Source of the DNA: Camillea tinctor
Taxonomy: Eukaryota; Ascomycota; Sordariomycetes; Xylariales; Xylariaceae
Length of the DNA: 64,000 bases
Assembly: GCA_022578605.1 (NCBI GenBank)
Contig: MU394102.1
Coordinates: 62,001 to 126,000, forward strand
Direction of reading: 5' to 3'
Shown here: positions 35,915 through 45,735 of the stretch, piece by piece
How positions within the stretch are numbered: position 1 is the first letter of the stretch
How the letters are laid out: each line of letters opens with the position of its first letter
Translations under genes and position numbers: made by a program
Notes under the pieces: model-generated
Told to the model about the DNA's origin: nothing
Databases searched by the model: none
The model's input: only the letters and a program-made list of their open reading frames with translations

Positions 35915-36850
35915 TTAGCCGGTTGCATTCTTGACGGCGATGACGATGGCGACGACGATCAGGAGGAGGACCAGGATGAGCAAGGCCATGAGCTTGATGT
36001 TCTTCCACCACATCTGCCTCTTGAGGCCGCGGCTGCGGACGCGGAACTCGCGGGCGCTGCCGCCGAGGCGATCCGTCTTGTCGACGAGCAGGTCGATGCG
36101 CTCGCCGCGCTCGAGCAGGCCCTCGATGTTGCGGGTCATGATGCCGCGAACGTCGTCCATCTCGCGCTGGACGTTGGAAATGGCGTCGTCGCGGCCGCCG
36201 CTGGTGGTGCCGAAATCGATCATGAGGCGGCGGAGCTCGGCGTTGAAGCCGCCGGCGCCGTAGTTGGGCAGGTCGGCGAAGTCGGTCGCGGCGGCGTCGA
36301 ACTCGGCGAAGAAGCGCTTGCGGATCTCGAACAGGAAGCCGAAGGGCACGCGCCGCCCCAGCGACGAGTCGGCGATCACCAAGAAGGTCAGGCCACCAGC
36401 GGACGCGTTGCCCTCGTGCGCCGACGGGGCCTCCGACATGTAGTGGATGTGGTGCGAGCCATGGGTGTAGGTCAGCTTCTGGGGCGAGTCATGGCTGATC
36501 TTGGGCAGGATTAGGGAGGCGAGCGAGGAAGTCTGCGAAGAAGCCGATGTCGTGCATTCGGTTAGGATCGTGGTGTGGTGTGCTATGCACGAACTGCGTA
36601 GGTGTGGTTGTCAGCATCAACTAGGCTCTGCCTTTAATTTATGCATCATGTATATCACATGAGGATGATCGCGATGATAGCGCTGATGATTATGGTTATG
36701 AAGATGAAGATGGTGATAGTGGTGGTAGCGGTAGTGGTGTTGGTGATGGGTGATGGGTGATGATCGTAATAGAACAAAGCCGAGGAGGAGAGGAGGAGAA
36801 GAAGGAACGCACTATAGGAGGGGAGTCTGAGGTGTTGAAGAAGATGCCAT
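35915..36850 (-). CDS. Longin-type R-SNARE, VAMP7/Nyv1-like
   Basis: Exons 36850-36813 and 36593-35915 give 238 residues. The first exon supplies MASSSTPQTPLLY and the join yields YSCIAHHTTILTECT, the opening strand of a longin domain (about residues 12-120, including KISHDSPQKLTYTHGSHHIHY and FLFEIRKRF). The R-SNARE helix follows (about 145-205), with the zero-layer Arg in NIEGLLERGERIDLLVDKT. It ends in a tail-anchor (KLMALLILVLLLIVVAIVIAV) with a very short lumenal end. Animal VAMP7 and yeast Nyv1 act in fusion with late endosomes, lysosomes or vacuoles, so a vacuolar or endosomal role is expected. The 219-bp intron is full of GAT/ATC trinucleotides. The gene is divergent from suv3. Confidence 0.95.
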
Positions 36851-37467
36851 TATCGTTTTCTTCGTTTGTTTTCTTTCTTTCCCTCTTTATGATACAATCT
36901 TCATGTTCTTCTTGGATCTCAAAATGTCCAGATACTGCTTAGTAGACGTTGTGATAGGTGGTTGGTAGATAGCGGGAATGCCGGGAGTGGAGGCGGAGAT
37001 GATGTTTGATAGGGTTGATTGAGTTTGGGATTGGCAATGAGGACAAGATGTCTGGGGGGGGACCAACGGGACTTGTTCGCGGTGGATGACGACGTGATGC
37101 ATTAAGGTACCTGGCTTATTATCGGATAAACCAATATTTCAGCATAAGATGACTAGATAAGCACTATTCCGTACTAGTACTATTACCTGGTTGTACCTAG
37201 ATAAGTACTAGTTAACCTAGTATAGTTGTATAGGTTATGTGACTAAGTATATGATTAAAGTAGGTAGTTTAAGGTACTAGGTTAATCTACTACTTTACTG
37301 ATATGATAACGAAAAAAAAAAATTCCAATCCCTCCCCCCCTCCAATCAATTAATTCATCCCACTTCGTGTGTAAGTGCGCGCATCTTCAACAACATCAAC
37401 AACAACCCCTCCAACTCCCAACTTCATACAAAGGTGACATGATCCCCAGAATCGTTCATGTCCGGCC
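36851..37467. promoter_or_regulatory. Divergent promoter region, VAMP7-like / suv3
   Basis: The 617 bp between the start codons is AT-rich in the middle (37100-37330). The suv3 side is C/A-rich leader containing two upstream ATGs. Confidence 0.5.
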
Positions 37468-37499
37468 ATGCGCTTGTTTTTAAGAAGTGCTCCAGCTAG
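37439..37499 (+). promoter_or_regulatory. Two upstream ORFs overlapping the suv3 start
   Basis: ATG at 37439 (G at -3) runs to TAA at 37483, and ATG at 37458 (T at -3) runs to TAG at 37499. Both overlap the suv3 start at 37468 in other frames. If they are in the transcript, ribosomes must scan past both to reach the suv3 ATG. Confidence 0.45.
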
Positions 37500-39849
37500 C
37501 TCAGGCTGGGCAACTCTCGTCATCCGCAGACATGCCTTTTCAACATCAAGCCGCACAGCTCGCGTCACCCCCAAAGGTGCCAAAAACCCCAAGTTTAGAA
37601 ATCATGGACAAAAACTTTATGGGTATCCACAAGCTCGAGGGCCTCAATATGGTCCCAACGTGCATCTAGACAAATTCAAAGGCGACGTCGCCTCGGCCCA
37701 TCCTCGAGAGACTATTAAAACATACAACATCTTTCGAAAACTCGTGCTCGACGAGTACGATAGATTTATCCACCGTGAATGGGCCTGGGACCAGAAGAAA
37801 GACAATTACATGGCCTTTGGTGTTAACTCGCCATCCGACTTGAGGCGTGAGGCCAAGCTGTTCAGGGTCACTGTAGAACGTGCCTGCGAGACTGCAAACA
37901 AGGAAAATATTATCGACCAGGAAGGTAATCCCCTTTTCCATTCCTTGAGAAATTTCTTCATCGAGGGAGATCGCCAAGGCCTCATTAGAGGCATCGAGAT
38001 GGCCTTTTACAATTTTCTCATGCGCTCGAGGTTTCCCAAGAATATTATGGCCACTCACCGAGCCATTGCCGACTTTCGTTTTCCCCATGAATGGTTCCCT
38101 GCCACGAGAGCACTGCAGCGTACCATACATTTGCATGTTGGTCCCACCAACTCGGGGAAGACTTACCACGCTCTGAAAGCCCTCGAGAATGCCAACTCGG
38201 GCATCTACTCGGGGCCTCTCCGCTTGCTGGCCCACGAAGTCTACTCCCGCTTCATAGCCAAGGGCAAACCGTGTGCCCTGATCACTGGAGAGGAGCAACG
38301 CATTCCCGATGAGGATAATTACTTCCGGAGTTGCACTGTCGAGATGACGCCCTTAAATGCCCGCGTCGACGTCGCCGTTATCGATGAGATCCAGATGATT
38401 GGAGACATCGAGAGAGGATGGGCTTGGACCCAGGCATTCCTCGGTGTCCAGGCCAAGGAGGTTCATCTATGTGGAGAAGAGCGTGCTGTCGAAGTAATCC
38501 AGTCTATGTGTGCCATGACTGGTGATGAGTGTGTCGTTCACCGCTATAAGCGTCTGAGCAGCCTAAACACTATGAGCGAAAGCATGAATGGTTCCTGGGC
38601 GGGCCTGCAGAAGGGCGATGCTGTCGTCTCATTCTCACGGCTTGGTATACACGGACTTAAATCGCAAATAGAAAAGCAGACAGGAAAACGATGTGCTATA
38701 GTATATGGATCTTTACCGCCCGAAACCCGAGCACAGCAGGCTGCATTGTTCAACGACCCCAACAACGACTTTGATTACCTCGTAGCCAGTGACGCCATTG
38801 GCATGGGGTTGAACTTGGAAATTAGACGGGTCATCTTTGAGACAACACACAAACGGCAAATGAACGGTTTTCGACAATTGACCATTTCTGAAATCAAGCA
38901 AATAGGCGGTCGAGCCGGCCGCTACCGGACAGCTAATCAAGCAATTCAGTCTGACTCCCAAGGGGGCTCGAAGGGGGAGGCCGCTTCGCCGTCGAAATCC
39001 GGATCGGGAGGCTTCGTAACAGCCTGGGTAGACGAAGATTTAGCGGTTGTTATAAAGGCCTTCCTGACCGACGCAGGTCCTATAAAGACTGTCGGCATAC
39101 AACCTCCCCCTTCGGTGATTGAGAGGTTTTCCTCATACTTCCCACCTAACACCCCCTTTAGCTATATTCTAGTGCGCCTGCGGGAGATTGCTAGATTATC
39201 ACCGAATTATCACATGTGTACGCTGAAAGAGATGCTAGAGATTGCGGACTTGATCCAACCATTCTCTATGTCTGTGTATGATCGTTGTGTGTTCCTGAAC
39301 GCCCCGGTCAACATCAGGGATCGTCAAGGGACGGCAGTTCTTCAAGCGTTCGCGCGGCGTGTTGCTGCTATGGATGGCGGTCATATTCTGGATATTCCCG
39401 AGCTTCAGCTAGACTTAATTGATGTCGACAAAAATGATTTCCCCGGTGGCCCGCCTGAATACCTACGAAGTTTGGAATCTCTCCACAAGGCTATTACCCT
39501 TTATCTCTGGTTATCCTACCGATATTCTGGCGTCTTCCGTAGCCAGGGCCTTGCTTTCCACGTCAAGAAACTTATTGAGGATAAGATAGATGCTCAGCTT
39601 TCCGAAGTCTCCTTCACACCAACCAGTCGCAAAGCACGACTAGATGCTATCCGGAAGGCGGCTGAGAGAAGGCAGAAGAAACATAAAAAGGTTCTTGGGG
39701 AGGACGTTGAGAAAAGTTCATATGAAGGTCCAGGAGAGTGGAAAGAGGAGGGTCATCAGGAACCACTATTTGAAGACCCTTCGGAATTAAACCAGGTTAC
39801 TCATGCACGGTCGGGGAAAAAGGGGGGCAGCCTCGGGTTAAGATCATAG
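37468..39849 (+). CDS. suv3: Mitochondrial RNA helicase Suv3
   Basis: This superfamily-2 helicase is the unwinding subunit of the mitochondrial RNA degradosome, paired with the 3'-5' exonuclease Dss1 in yeast, and handles intron and mRNA turnover. It is a single exon of 793 residues. The first ~35 residues (MRLFLRSAPASSGWATLVIRR, then FSTSSRTAR) are a typical mitochondrial presequence, supporting this start. Walker A GPTNSGKT is near residue 224, the DEIQ box of this family near 306, and motif VI QIGGRAGR near 476. A Suv3 C-terminal region (SPNYHMCTLKEM, LWLSYRY) follows. The last ~80 residues are Lys/Glu-rich and poorly conserved. Family assignment is clear. Confidence 0.96.
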   Translation: MRLFLRSAPASSGWATLVIRRHAFSTSSRTARVTPKGAKNPKFRNHGQKLYGYPQARGPQYGPNVHLDKFKGDVASAHPRETIKTYNIFRKLVLDEYDRFIHREWAWDQKKDNYMAFGVNSPSDLRREAKLFRVTVERACETANKENIIDQEGNPLFHSLRNFFIEGDRQGLIRGIEMAFYNFLMRSRFPKNIMATHRAIADFRFPHEWFPATRALQRTIHLHVGPTNSGKTYHALKALENANSGIYSGPLRLLAHEVYSRFIAKGKPCALITGEEQRIPDEDNYFRSCTVEMTPLNARVDVAVIDEIQMIGDIERGWAWTQAFLGVQAKEVHLCGEERAVEVIQSMCAMTGDECVVHRYKRLSSLNTMSESMNGSWAGLQKGDAVVSFSRLGIHGLKSQIEKQTGKRCAIVYGSLPPETRAQQAALFNDPNNDFDYLVASDAIGMGLNLEIRRVIFETTHKRQMNGFRQLTISEIKQIGGRAGRYRTANQAIQSDSQGGSKGEAASPSKSGSGGFVTAWVDEDLAVVIKAFLTDAGPIKTVGIQPPPSVIERFSSYFPPNTPFSYILVRLREIARLSPNYHMCTLKEMLEIADLIQPFSMSVYDRCVFLNAPVNIRDRQGTAVLQAFARRVAAMDGGHILDIPELQLDLIDVDKNDFPGGPPEYLRSLESLHKAITLYLWLSYRYSGVFRSQGLAFHVKKLIEDKIDAQLSEVSFTPTSRKARLDAIRKAAERRQKKHKKVLGEDVEKSSYEGPGEWKEEGHQEPLFEDPSELNQVTHARSGKKGGSLGLRS

Positions 39850-40587
39850 AGCAAATATATAGTTGAGCTCATTGTACATCATTACTGGCATAGGCGCGGA
39901 GTTTGGGACACCATCTACATATACATATATGACTAAACGCATCAAGGTTTGATGTATGCCCTAGGTTAGGAGGTATAAGGTTCAGTGTAGGAAAAAGAAA
40001 TCACCTTAGGTGCGTATTTGAAGAATCCCATTTCTGAAGAAGCACATAGCTATGTTTGTATGGATATAGTGAGTGCTCCAGCACACTTTTTGTTCCTTTC
40101 AAAAAACATATATGCACTCTTAACTAAAGTTTTTATATCTGACGATAGCTCCTTAGCTATATACATGTAAACTTATGCAACTCCCTTAAGAAAGAGACCT
40201 GGCACTCTAAGACGGAAGGCACTTTGTGCGGTTCAATGATCAGACTTACAAAAGGAAGTATGAAAAGGATTGTCTTAAGCGCATGAGACTGCAGCTATCG
40301 TTAACCCCAAGAATACCGGCCCTAAGAAATACCTATAGCTATACTTATGCCTTTCTTTTCGGATAGATTCGCTATTTGACAATGTTTTCTTTATCATAAC
40401 CATGCGACCCGTCCTACAAGGCACTATGCCGGTAAATTCTAGAACCCGCCCCCCCGATTCCGACTTCTACGGCCCCCTTACCTGCTCCAGCATAGCGGAT
40501 GGCCCAGAAGACATCGATACTAACCTTGAGTGGCCATCACGGCGGAGGAGAGCTAGCAATCAATAGCAGCTTTCTAGCATCTCCGGT
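39850..40587. other. Intergenic region and leader before the 669-aa unknown
   Basis: The first 500 bases are AT-rich suv3 3' flank. From 40402 a GC-richer stretch holds an in-frame ORF, described separately. Confidence 0.55.
40402..40566 (+). other. In-frame ORF ending in TAG upstream of the 669-aa protein
   Basis: ATG at 40402 opens 54 codons (MRPVLQGTMPVNSRTRPPDS and so on) to a TAG at 40564-40566. The frame is the same as the ATG at 40588, with seven sense codons between. Alternatively 40432-40566 could be an intron: GTAAAT donor, perfect TACTAAC at about 40520, and TAG acceptor. That would remove the stop and extend the downstream protein by 17 residues. Confidence 0.4.
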
Positions 40588-43017
40588 ATGGACGGTCCGA
40601 CAAGCAGGCTGCCATCGAGTGTAACGAATCCGGATATCACTCTCGCCCACACCGTCACGGCGCGCCGAAGCCTCAGAGAGCCCTACCATAGCGCTCCCAT
40701 AACGCCAAACGCATGTATTGACCCGCCACGACCGCCCAAGGCAGGGCATGAATGGGTCTGGTTCCCAGGAGGTTACTGGGCTGAACGTGAGGTCGTCGAG
40801 ACACCCAGCAGAGAATTCGTCAAGGCATTCAAGTGGCGGAAGCGCTCGGGAAAGCGTAGCTCGAGCCGCGAGACAACGATTTATCACATGCAGGATTCGC
40901 AGGAGCGGTCACCCAAAGACTCTTACGAACATCAGCCATACAGGATGCCCCTTCCCACCCCCTATCTATCAGAAGAGGCCCACGTCCAATCGCTACAACG
41001 ACCATCCATGCCCCGTCATGGCAACAGCAGCGACAGCATGTACTCCCCCTGGTTGAACAAAGCTTCCAAGCAGCCCCTGATAAGCCCATACCTCACCGAA
41101 GAAGCACATGTACAGTCGCTACAGAGGCCACCGACCCTCTACCAGAATGGTAATAGCAACGACGCTGGGTCTCCGATGCTCAAGCCGACGCGGATGCTTC
41201 CTAGCTCTCCCCTTACACATTCGAAGCACAGCTCGGACCCCGCCACGCCGATGGCAGATTCGATAGACGAGCCTTTCGAGTCACGGACGAGCGAACGTAC
41301 GACGCCCATAAGCGACGGACAGCTCAAGCCCAAGCGCTCGCTCATCAACCGGCTCCTATCGACCGAAATCAACCCTCTCGTACGTGATGCTCTCTATCTC
41401 TATTCCAGCCCCCCCTCCCTAGATGTTTTAACGTATATGTATTTCTAGAAACTCAAGAAACCCAACTCCATTGGGAGCCGCATCAGCATCGACTCGTACT
41501 TAACGAAAGAGAAGGTCGTGTCGCTGCCACCACCGCCACCATCGCCATCACCACCGCCGCTGCCTCTGGCACCAGCACCTACTTTATTGCCCAATACGCC
41601 CATAGAGGGCCGCGGCCGCGGCCGCGGCCATCGCCACACGCACAAGGTGACACTCTCGATGCGCCTCTTCGGCAAGGCGCCCTGGAAACGCAAGGTATCG
41701 AGCGGGTCCGAGCCGAGCACCTCGAGCTCGGTGCGCGACATGTTCCGGAAGAAGCCACGGGCGGCGAGCCAGGGATTGGATGAGGGCTCTTGTTTCGGTA
41801 TGTTGGCTGTCGTTATCTCCCTCTACCAGTGATGGGTGGTTGATGGCTGGGGTAAAGAGGGAGGGAGAGGCCCAGGACAGGGGTTAAGGGTGTTGAGGTT
41901 GAGATTTGCTAATCTATTTATTCTCCCTCTTCTTTTCTGCCCGCTCTTGTAATAGAGCCCTGTAATTCGTGGTCTTCTCAGTATCCTGGCGGCGTAAGTT
42001 GCGATCATCTCTTTCTTGTCCCCTCCCCCTCACCCCTATTCTCCAGTCGAAACTATATCCTTTCCCTATCTGACACTATCCCCTTGCCGCTTCTATTCTT
42101 CAAGCTTCACTCCCCCTCAGCTCACCGTGCCGAATGCATGTGTGGGGTCGAAACTCGTCCAATACTTAAGCTCATAATACACCCAGGAAGCAACCCGCGT
42201 CCAGACTCCCCCCCTCCGCCAAAGCGGCCCCAACCAACGGGCCCGCTCCTTCTTCTTCGACATTTCCCACCCCCCGTCGCTGAGCGACCTAGACCCGGCC
42301 CCGCCACCGTCCACGCATACCGTTCCCAGCGACGGCGGTAACGAGCCCCCTGCAAGGCCCATCCACCAGGCCGGGCATCAGCACCGCAAGCCCTCAAGCT
42401 CAGCCAAGTCCAAGTCGCCCACGGCATCGGTCTCGGTGTCCGCATCCGCGTCGACCACGACGCTCGATCCCAAGACCAAGCCGCCCGCAAAGCCCATCCA
42501 CCAAGCCGTGCACCAGCACCGCAAGCCCTCGAGCTCAGGCAAGTCCAAGTCGTCCACGGCGTCGGTCTCGGTGTCCGGGTCCGCGTCGACCTCGACGCTC
42601 GACCCCAAGGCTAAGCCCCTCGATCCCAAAGCCAAGCCCAACCGGCACCGGGCCAGCTCGGGCAAGGAGTGGTGGGAGCTGCCGGCGTCGCCGCGCGCGT
42701 CGCGCGACCAGCTCCGCTTCGCGTCGTACGCGACGGCGCCCTCGGGCTTCCAGTTCGACGTGCCGGAGCACCTGCCCAGCAGCCCCATGTGCCCGGCCAA
42801 CAAGCGCCACCGGTCCGGGGGCAACGGGGTGTGCGTGTACCACGGGCGGCGGAAGCGGAGCGGCTGCAGCGAGGGGGGCAGTGGGAGCTGCGGGGGTAGC
42901 GGGAGTGGTGGTGAGATGAAGAGTAGCTTAGAGGGGGGAGGGGAGGAGGGGGCCGAGAGAGGGAAGTGCGATGATATAGAGGATGAGTGCGATGTTGAAG
43001 ATGATGATGGGCAATGA
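40588..43017 (+). CDS. Fungal protein of unknown function, disordered, with internal repeats
   Basis: Four exons, 40588-41379, 41449-41797, 41956-41993 and 42187-43017, join in frame to about 669 residues. I do not recognise a characterised family. Ordered-looking blocks are GHEWVWFPGGYWAERE (about 52-67), SIGSRISIDSYLTKEKVV after the first intron, LFGKAPWKRKVSSGSEPSTSS, SSQYPGGEATRVQTPPLR spanning exons 3-4, and RARSFFFDIS. Between them are Pro/Ser-rich linkers. PYLSEEAHVQSLQRP occurs twice, 42 residues apart. A 45-residue unit around PIHQAGHQHRKPSSS occurs twice in exon 4. The C-terminus is Gly/Asp/Glu-rich. Exon 3 is only 38 nt, but its junctions give a smooth conserved-looking sequence. 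Start is uncertain because of the upstream in-frame ORF. Confidence 0.75.
42358..42627 (+). repeat. 135-bp tandem duplication inside a coding exon
   Basis: The unit starting at 42358 (PIHQAGHQHRKPSSS) is repeated with small changes at 42493 (PIHQAVHQHRKPSSS). The period is 135 bp, or 45 codons, so frame is kept. The second copy ends in an extra LDPKAKP doubling. Confidence 0.85.
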
Positions 43018-43708
43018 TCTAATGTACGTGAGTGTGCGGAGGGTAAGGGACAAGGAGATCGGCAAGATAGGCTAAAGAGAGGATTACAGTCTGAGGGTCG
43101 TGATTGTTTTTGGGTCGTTTTCTCGATATCTTCTTGGAGATTCAGATTGCACCAAGGGAAAGGGGGAAATTAAGTCAGGAGTCACCTAGAAATTGGAATA
43201 TTCAAACGAAAAGACACATGCCAAAATAACTGAATCGAATCATGCGATAAACAACTCAGTCGAATGCTGATTTGTTTCTTTCTTTCGTACACTATCTTAT
43301 TCGTAATACAAGAGCTTGTCGTACAGTATATTGGTCTAGAAAGAAAGGGGTGTAAGGAGAGAGAAGTGATACAAAAAGGATCAAACGCTTCCGAGAAAAA
43401 AAACAATACCCCGACGATGCTAAATAGCAATATTCCCTGTAACTCCAGACCGTGCCGCTCTTAGAAGACCAACCAAATAAACCTAATCCCCCCCTCTATA
43501 CGCCGTTTCATACCCTAACACGTCTTTTTTTTGTGTATATCTTATTCAATCTCGCACAACGTGCGAGACGCCGGAGTTGCCGTATTTTCCAATTGAACTT
43601 ATTTGTCATTCGGTTGATTCTTTGCGAACCAAGGGAGTTCGTCGCCTCCCAGGCATCCAACCGCCGTATCAGAATACGATCCGAGCGCCGAGAACAGGCA
43701 ATTCTTCC
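43018..43708. other. Convergent intergenic region, 669-aa unknown / Pmp3-family gene
   Basis: This is 3' flank of both neighbours, AT-rich, without any frame of coding character. Confidence 0.6.
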
Positions 43709-44518
43709 CTAATCATGCGTCTGAATCTTGTTGTCGCCCTGGACAGCCTCGGCGTAGCTTGGAGGTGCTGGTCCACCATGGCTGCCTTCGCTGTTATGGT
43801 TATGATGAGGTCCTGGGGGCGGCGCCGATGACGACGAGGCGCCGGCGTTGGTGCCGTAGTCCATGTCGCCCTGAGGCTGAGGTTGAGGTCGAGGTTGGCG
43901 CTGCGTTCTACGCGGCTGCCCGCCTGGCGACTGGACAAAGACATATGTCACATGGCCCTCTTCGTTGTCTTCCGGAACCCGTTCATAGTCGTTCCCATCG
44001 GGGAACTTGGCGATCACGTACCAAGCATGGAGGAGACCGGGGATCTAACTAGGGTGTTAGCCATTCCAGTGGGTTGTGCATCGCGCACACATATCATATC
44101 GATGGCTGCTCGGTCATAGGCAGTAGGAATATCATATCGTGCAGTCAGATAGACGCAAAAGCGCAGATGAAACTTACGTAGCCGAGCACACACAATAGGA
44201 CGTTGATGAGAGAATCGGCAGAGCAGATACCACACTTGACCCAGACTATTGTTTTAAAAAAATTACATTCGTTAGCTCGTGGCCTCTAAAATCAAACGAG
44301 GATTAAAGTATCTTAGGATGGAGTCGCGAGGGGGTGGACGCGCACACTTCGCGCAGGGGACATGGAGATGGAGATAACGACAAATTGCGGGGAGGCAAAT
44401 GGGGGAATGTGGATGGATGCGGGTGTGAAAGACAACAATGAACATGACATGACGTACCTGCTAAGGGTGGGAAGAGAATGGCTAAGAGGCCGAGGAAGAG
44501 GTCTGGACCACAAACCAT
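43709..44518 (-). CDS. Pmp3/RCI2 family membrane protein with long C-terminal tail
   Basis: Exons 44518-44458, 44245-44178 and 44044-43709 give 154 residues. The first ~55 are a typical Pmp3 (stress-induced proteolipid) core with two hydrophobic helices: MVCGPDLFLGLLAILFPPLA, then VKCGICSADSLINVLLCVLGYIPGLLHAWYVI. Yeast Pmp3 sits in the plasma membrane and affects membrane potential and cation tolerance. Here a ~95-residue hydrophilic tail follows, with a Pro/Gln/Arg-rich region, a His/Ser stretch and PAPPSYAEAV near the C-terminus. PPSY fits the PPxY motif bound by WW domains of Rsp5/Nedd4 ubiquitin ligases. Tailed Pmp3 paralogs are common in filamentous fungi. Yeast and plant members are only about 55 residues. 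Confidence 0.93.
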
Positions 44519-45727
44519 GTTCAACCCGATTAAAGGAGGGATTATTGCTTTGGTGATGATGATGATGTTGGGGGGTTTTTTTATTGAAGGAGAAGAAGGA
44601 AGAAGAGGAAGAGGAAGAAGAATGGTAGTGGTGATAGTATATAGGAAGAAGTTTGGTGGGTGAAAAATAAAAGAGAAAAGATGAAGCAGTGACGGGGAGA
44701 AGTTAGAGAAGTTGGCTGATGAGATTGTAGGCTATGTAGGCTATGTACATATGTATTGTAGAAGTTACCTGGTCTGGATACTGCATTTCAGGGGAGTTGC
44801 TCAGTACTAAGGTTGTACATATAGAAGTCGCCGGTGGGCTAGAAGGAAGAAGGGGGGGAGGGGGGCAAAGACTAATTGAGGTAAGCACCTACCTACCTAG
44901 GTACTCAGCTATTGTAGGGTGGTAGGCACCAAGCAGGCGCGTTTTTAGGGGATGTCTTTTTGGTTCAGCAAAAAAGGTGCTGAATCCTTAAAGGGCAATG
45001 GCCCGTGCCAGATACTTAGGGATTTTCCGAGATGTATCTGTGGGGCTGTATAGTGACTTACGCACGAGCCAAAAGTCAGCGCACTAGTCTCGCTAAATTT
45101 TTTATCGGCGATGCACCCAATAGATAAGCATTATTTCGCTGAATATGGAGCTTCAGCCATATAGCAACTTCGAGGCAGTTGGATCGAGTTGGATTGTACA
45201 AAAGCAGAACTAGAAATTCCGAATTACTCCATTAAAAGCATTGACCGTGTAAGTAGGTACGTCCTACCGCCCCATAAGTTTAATCCTGCTTAACGCAAAA
45301 AGACAGCCCCTTAGCGTCTTCGTCCTACCTAGGTAGCATTACCTACGACGAAAGTGGCTCAGCTGCAGATATACTAGAGAGGGAGTTACGGATAACACGA
45401 AGTACCTACGTATCATATCATCTAGCTATAGGTATGTTTTATGCATGTAGGCATATATGCCTAGTTAAATAGCCAAAGAGATACCTAGGTTAGAGCAACA
45501 TTGAACTGGGCGACTTGAAGTTATTCAGTCTAGGTAGTTGGTTATATAGGTACGTACCGGTACCACTACTATGTAAGCTAGCCAGATGCTGTACCACCAA
45601 CCTGGTGGTCCACTTTTTTATTTTCTAGAGATATCGATGTCCTCAGAAACTCGCCTTACCTTTACTACTACCACTAATAAAAAAAAAAAACTATTACCAT
45701 CGTCCACACACCCAAGAAACCGGCATC
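44519..45727. promoter_or_regulatory. Divergent intergenic region, Pmp3-family gene / prp22
   Basis: The 1.2 kb between the two start codons has two exact TACCTAGGTA palindromes (44894, 45326) and a near copy at 45482. Poly-A lies just before prp22, and a uORF occupies 45637-45735. Nothing else is supported. Confidence 0.55.
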
Positions 45728-45735
45728 ATGGATGA
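45637..45735 (+). promoter_or_regulatory. Upstream ORF overlapping the prp22 start
   Basis: ATG at 45637 opens 32 codons, crosses a poly-A stretch and ends at TGA 45733-45735, overlapping the prp22 ATG (45728) in the +1 frame. A TTTTCTAG at 45621-45628 might be a leader-intron acceptor, which would leave this ATG in the mRNA. Confidence 0.4.

Noticed and set aside
35822..36514. 230-codon plus-strand frame opposite the VAMP7-like gene
   Set aside because: It arises from the GC-rich codons of the SNARE on the other strand. Composition is monotonous (Ala/Asp/Glu/Val) and no domain is visible.
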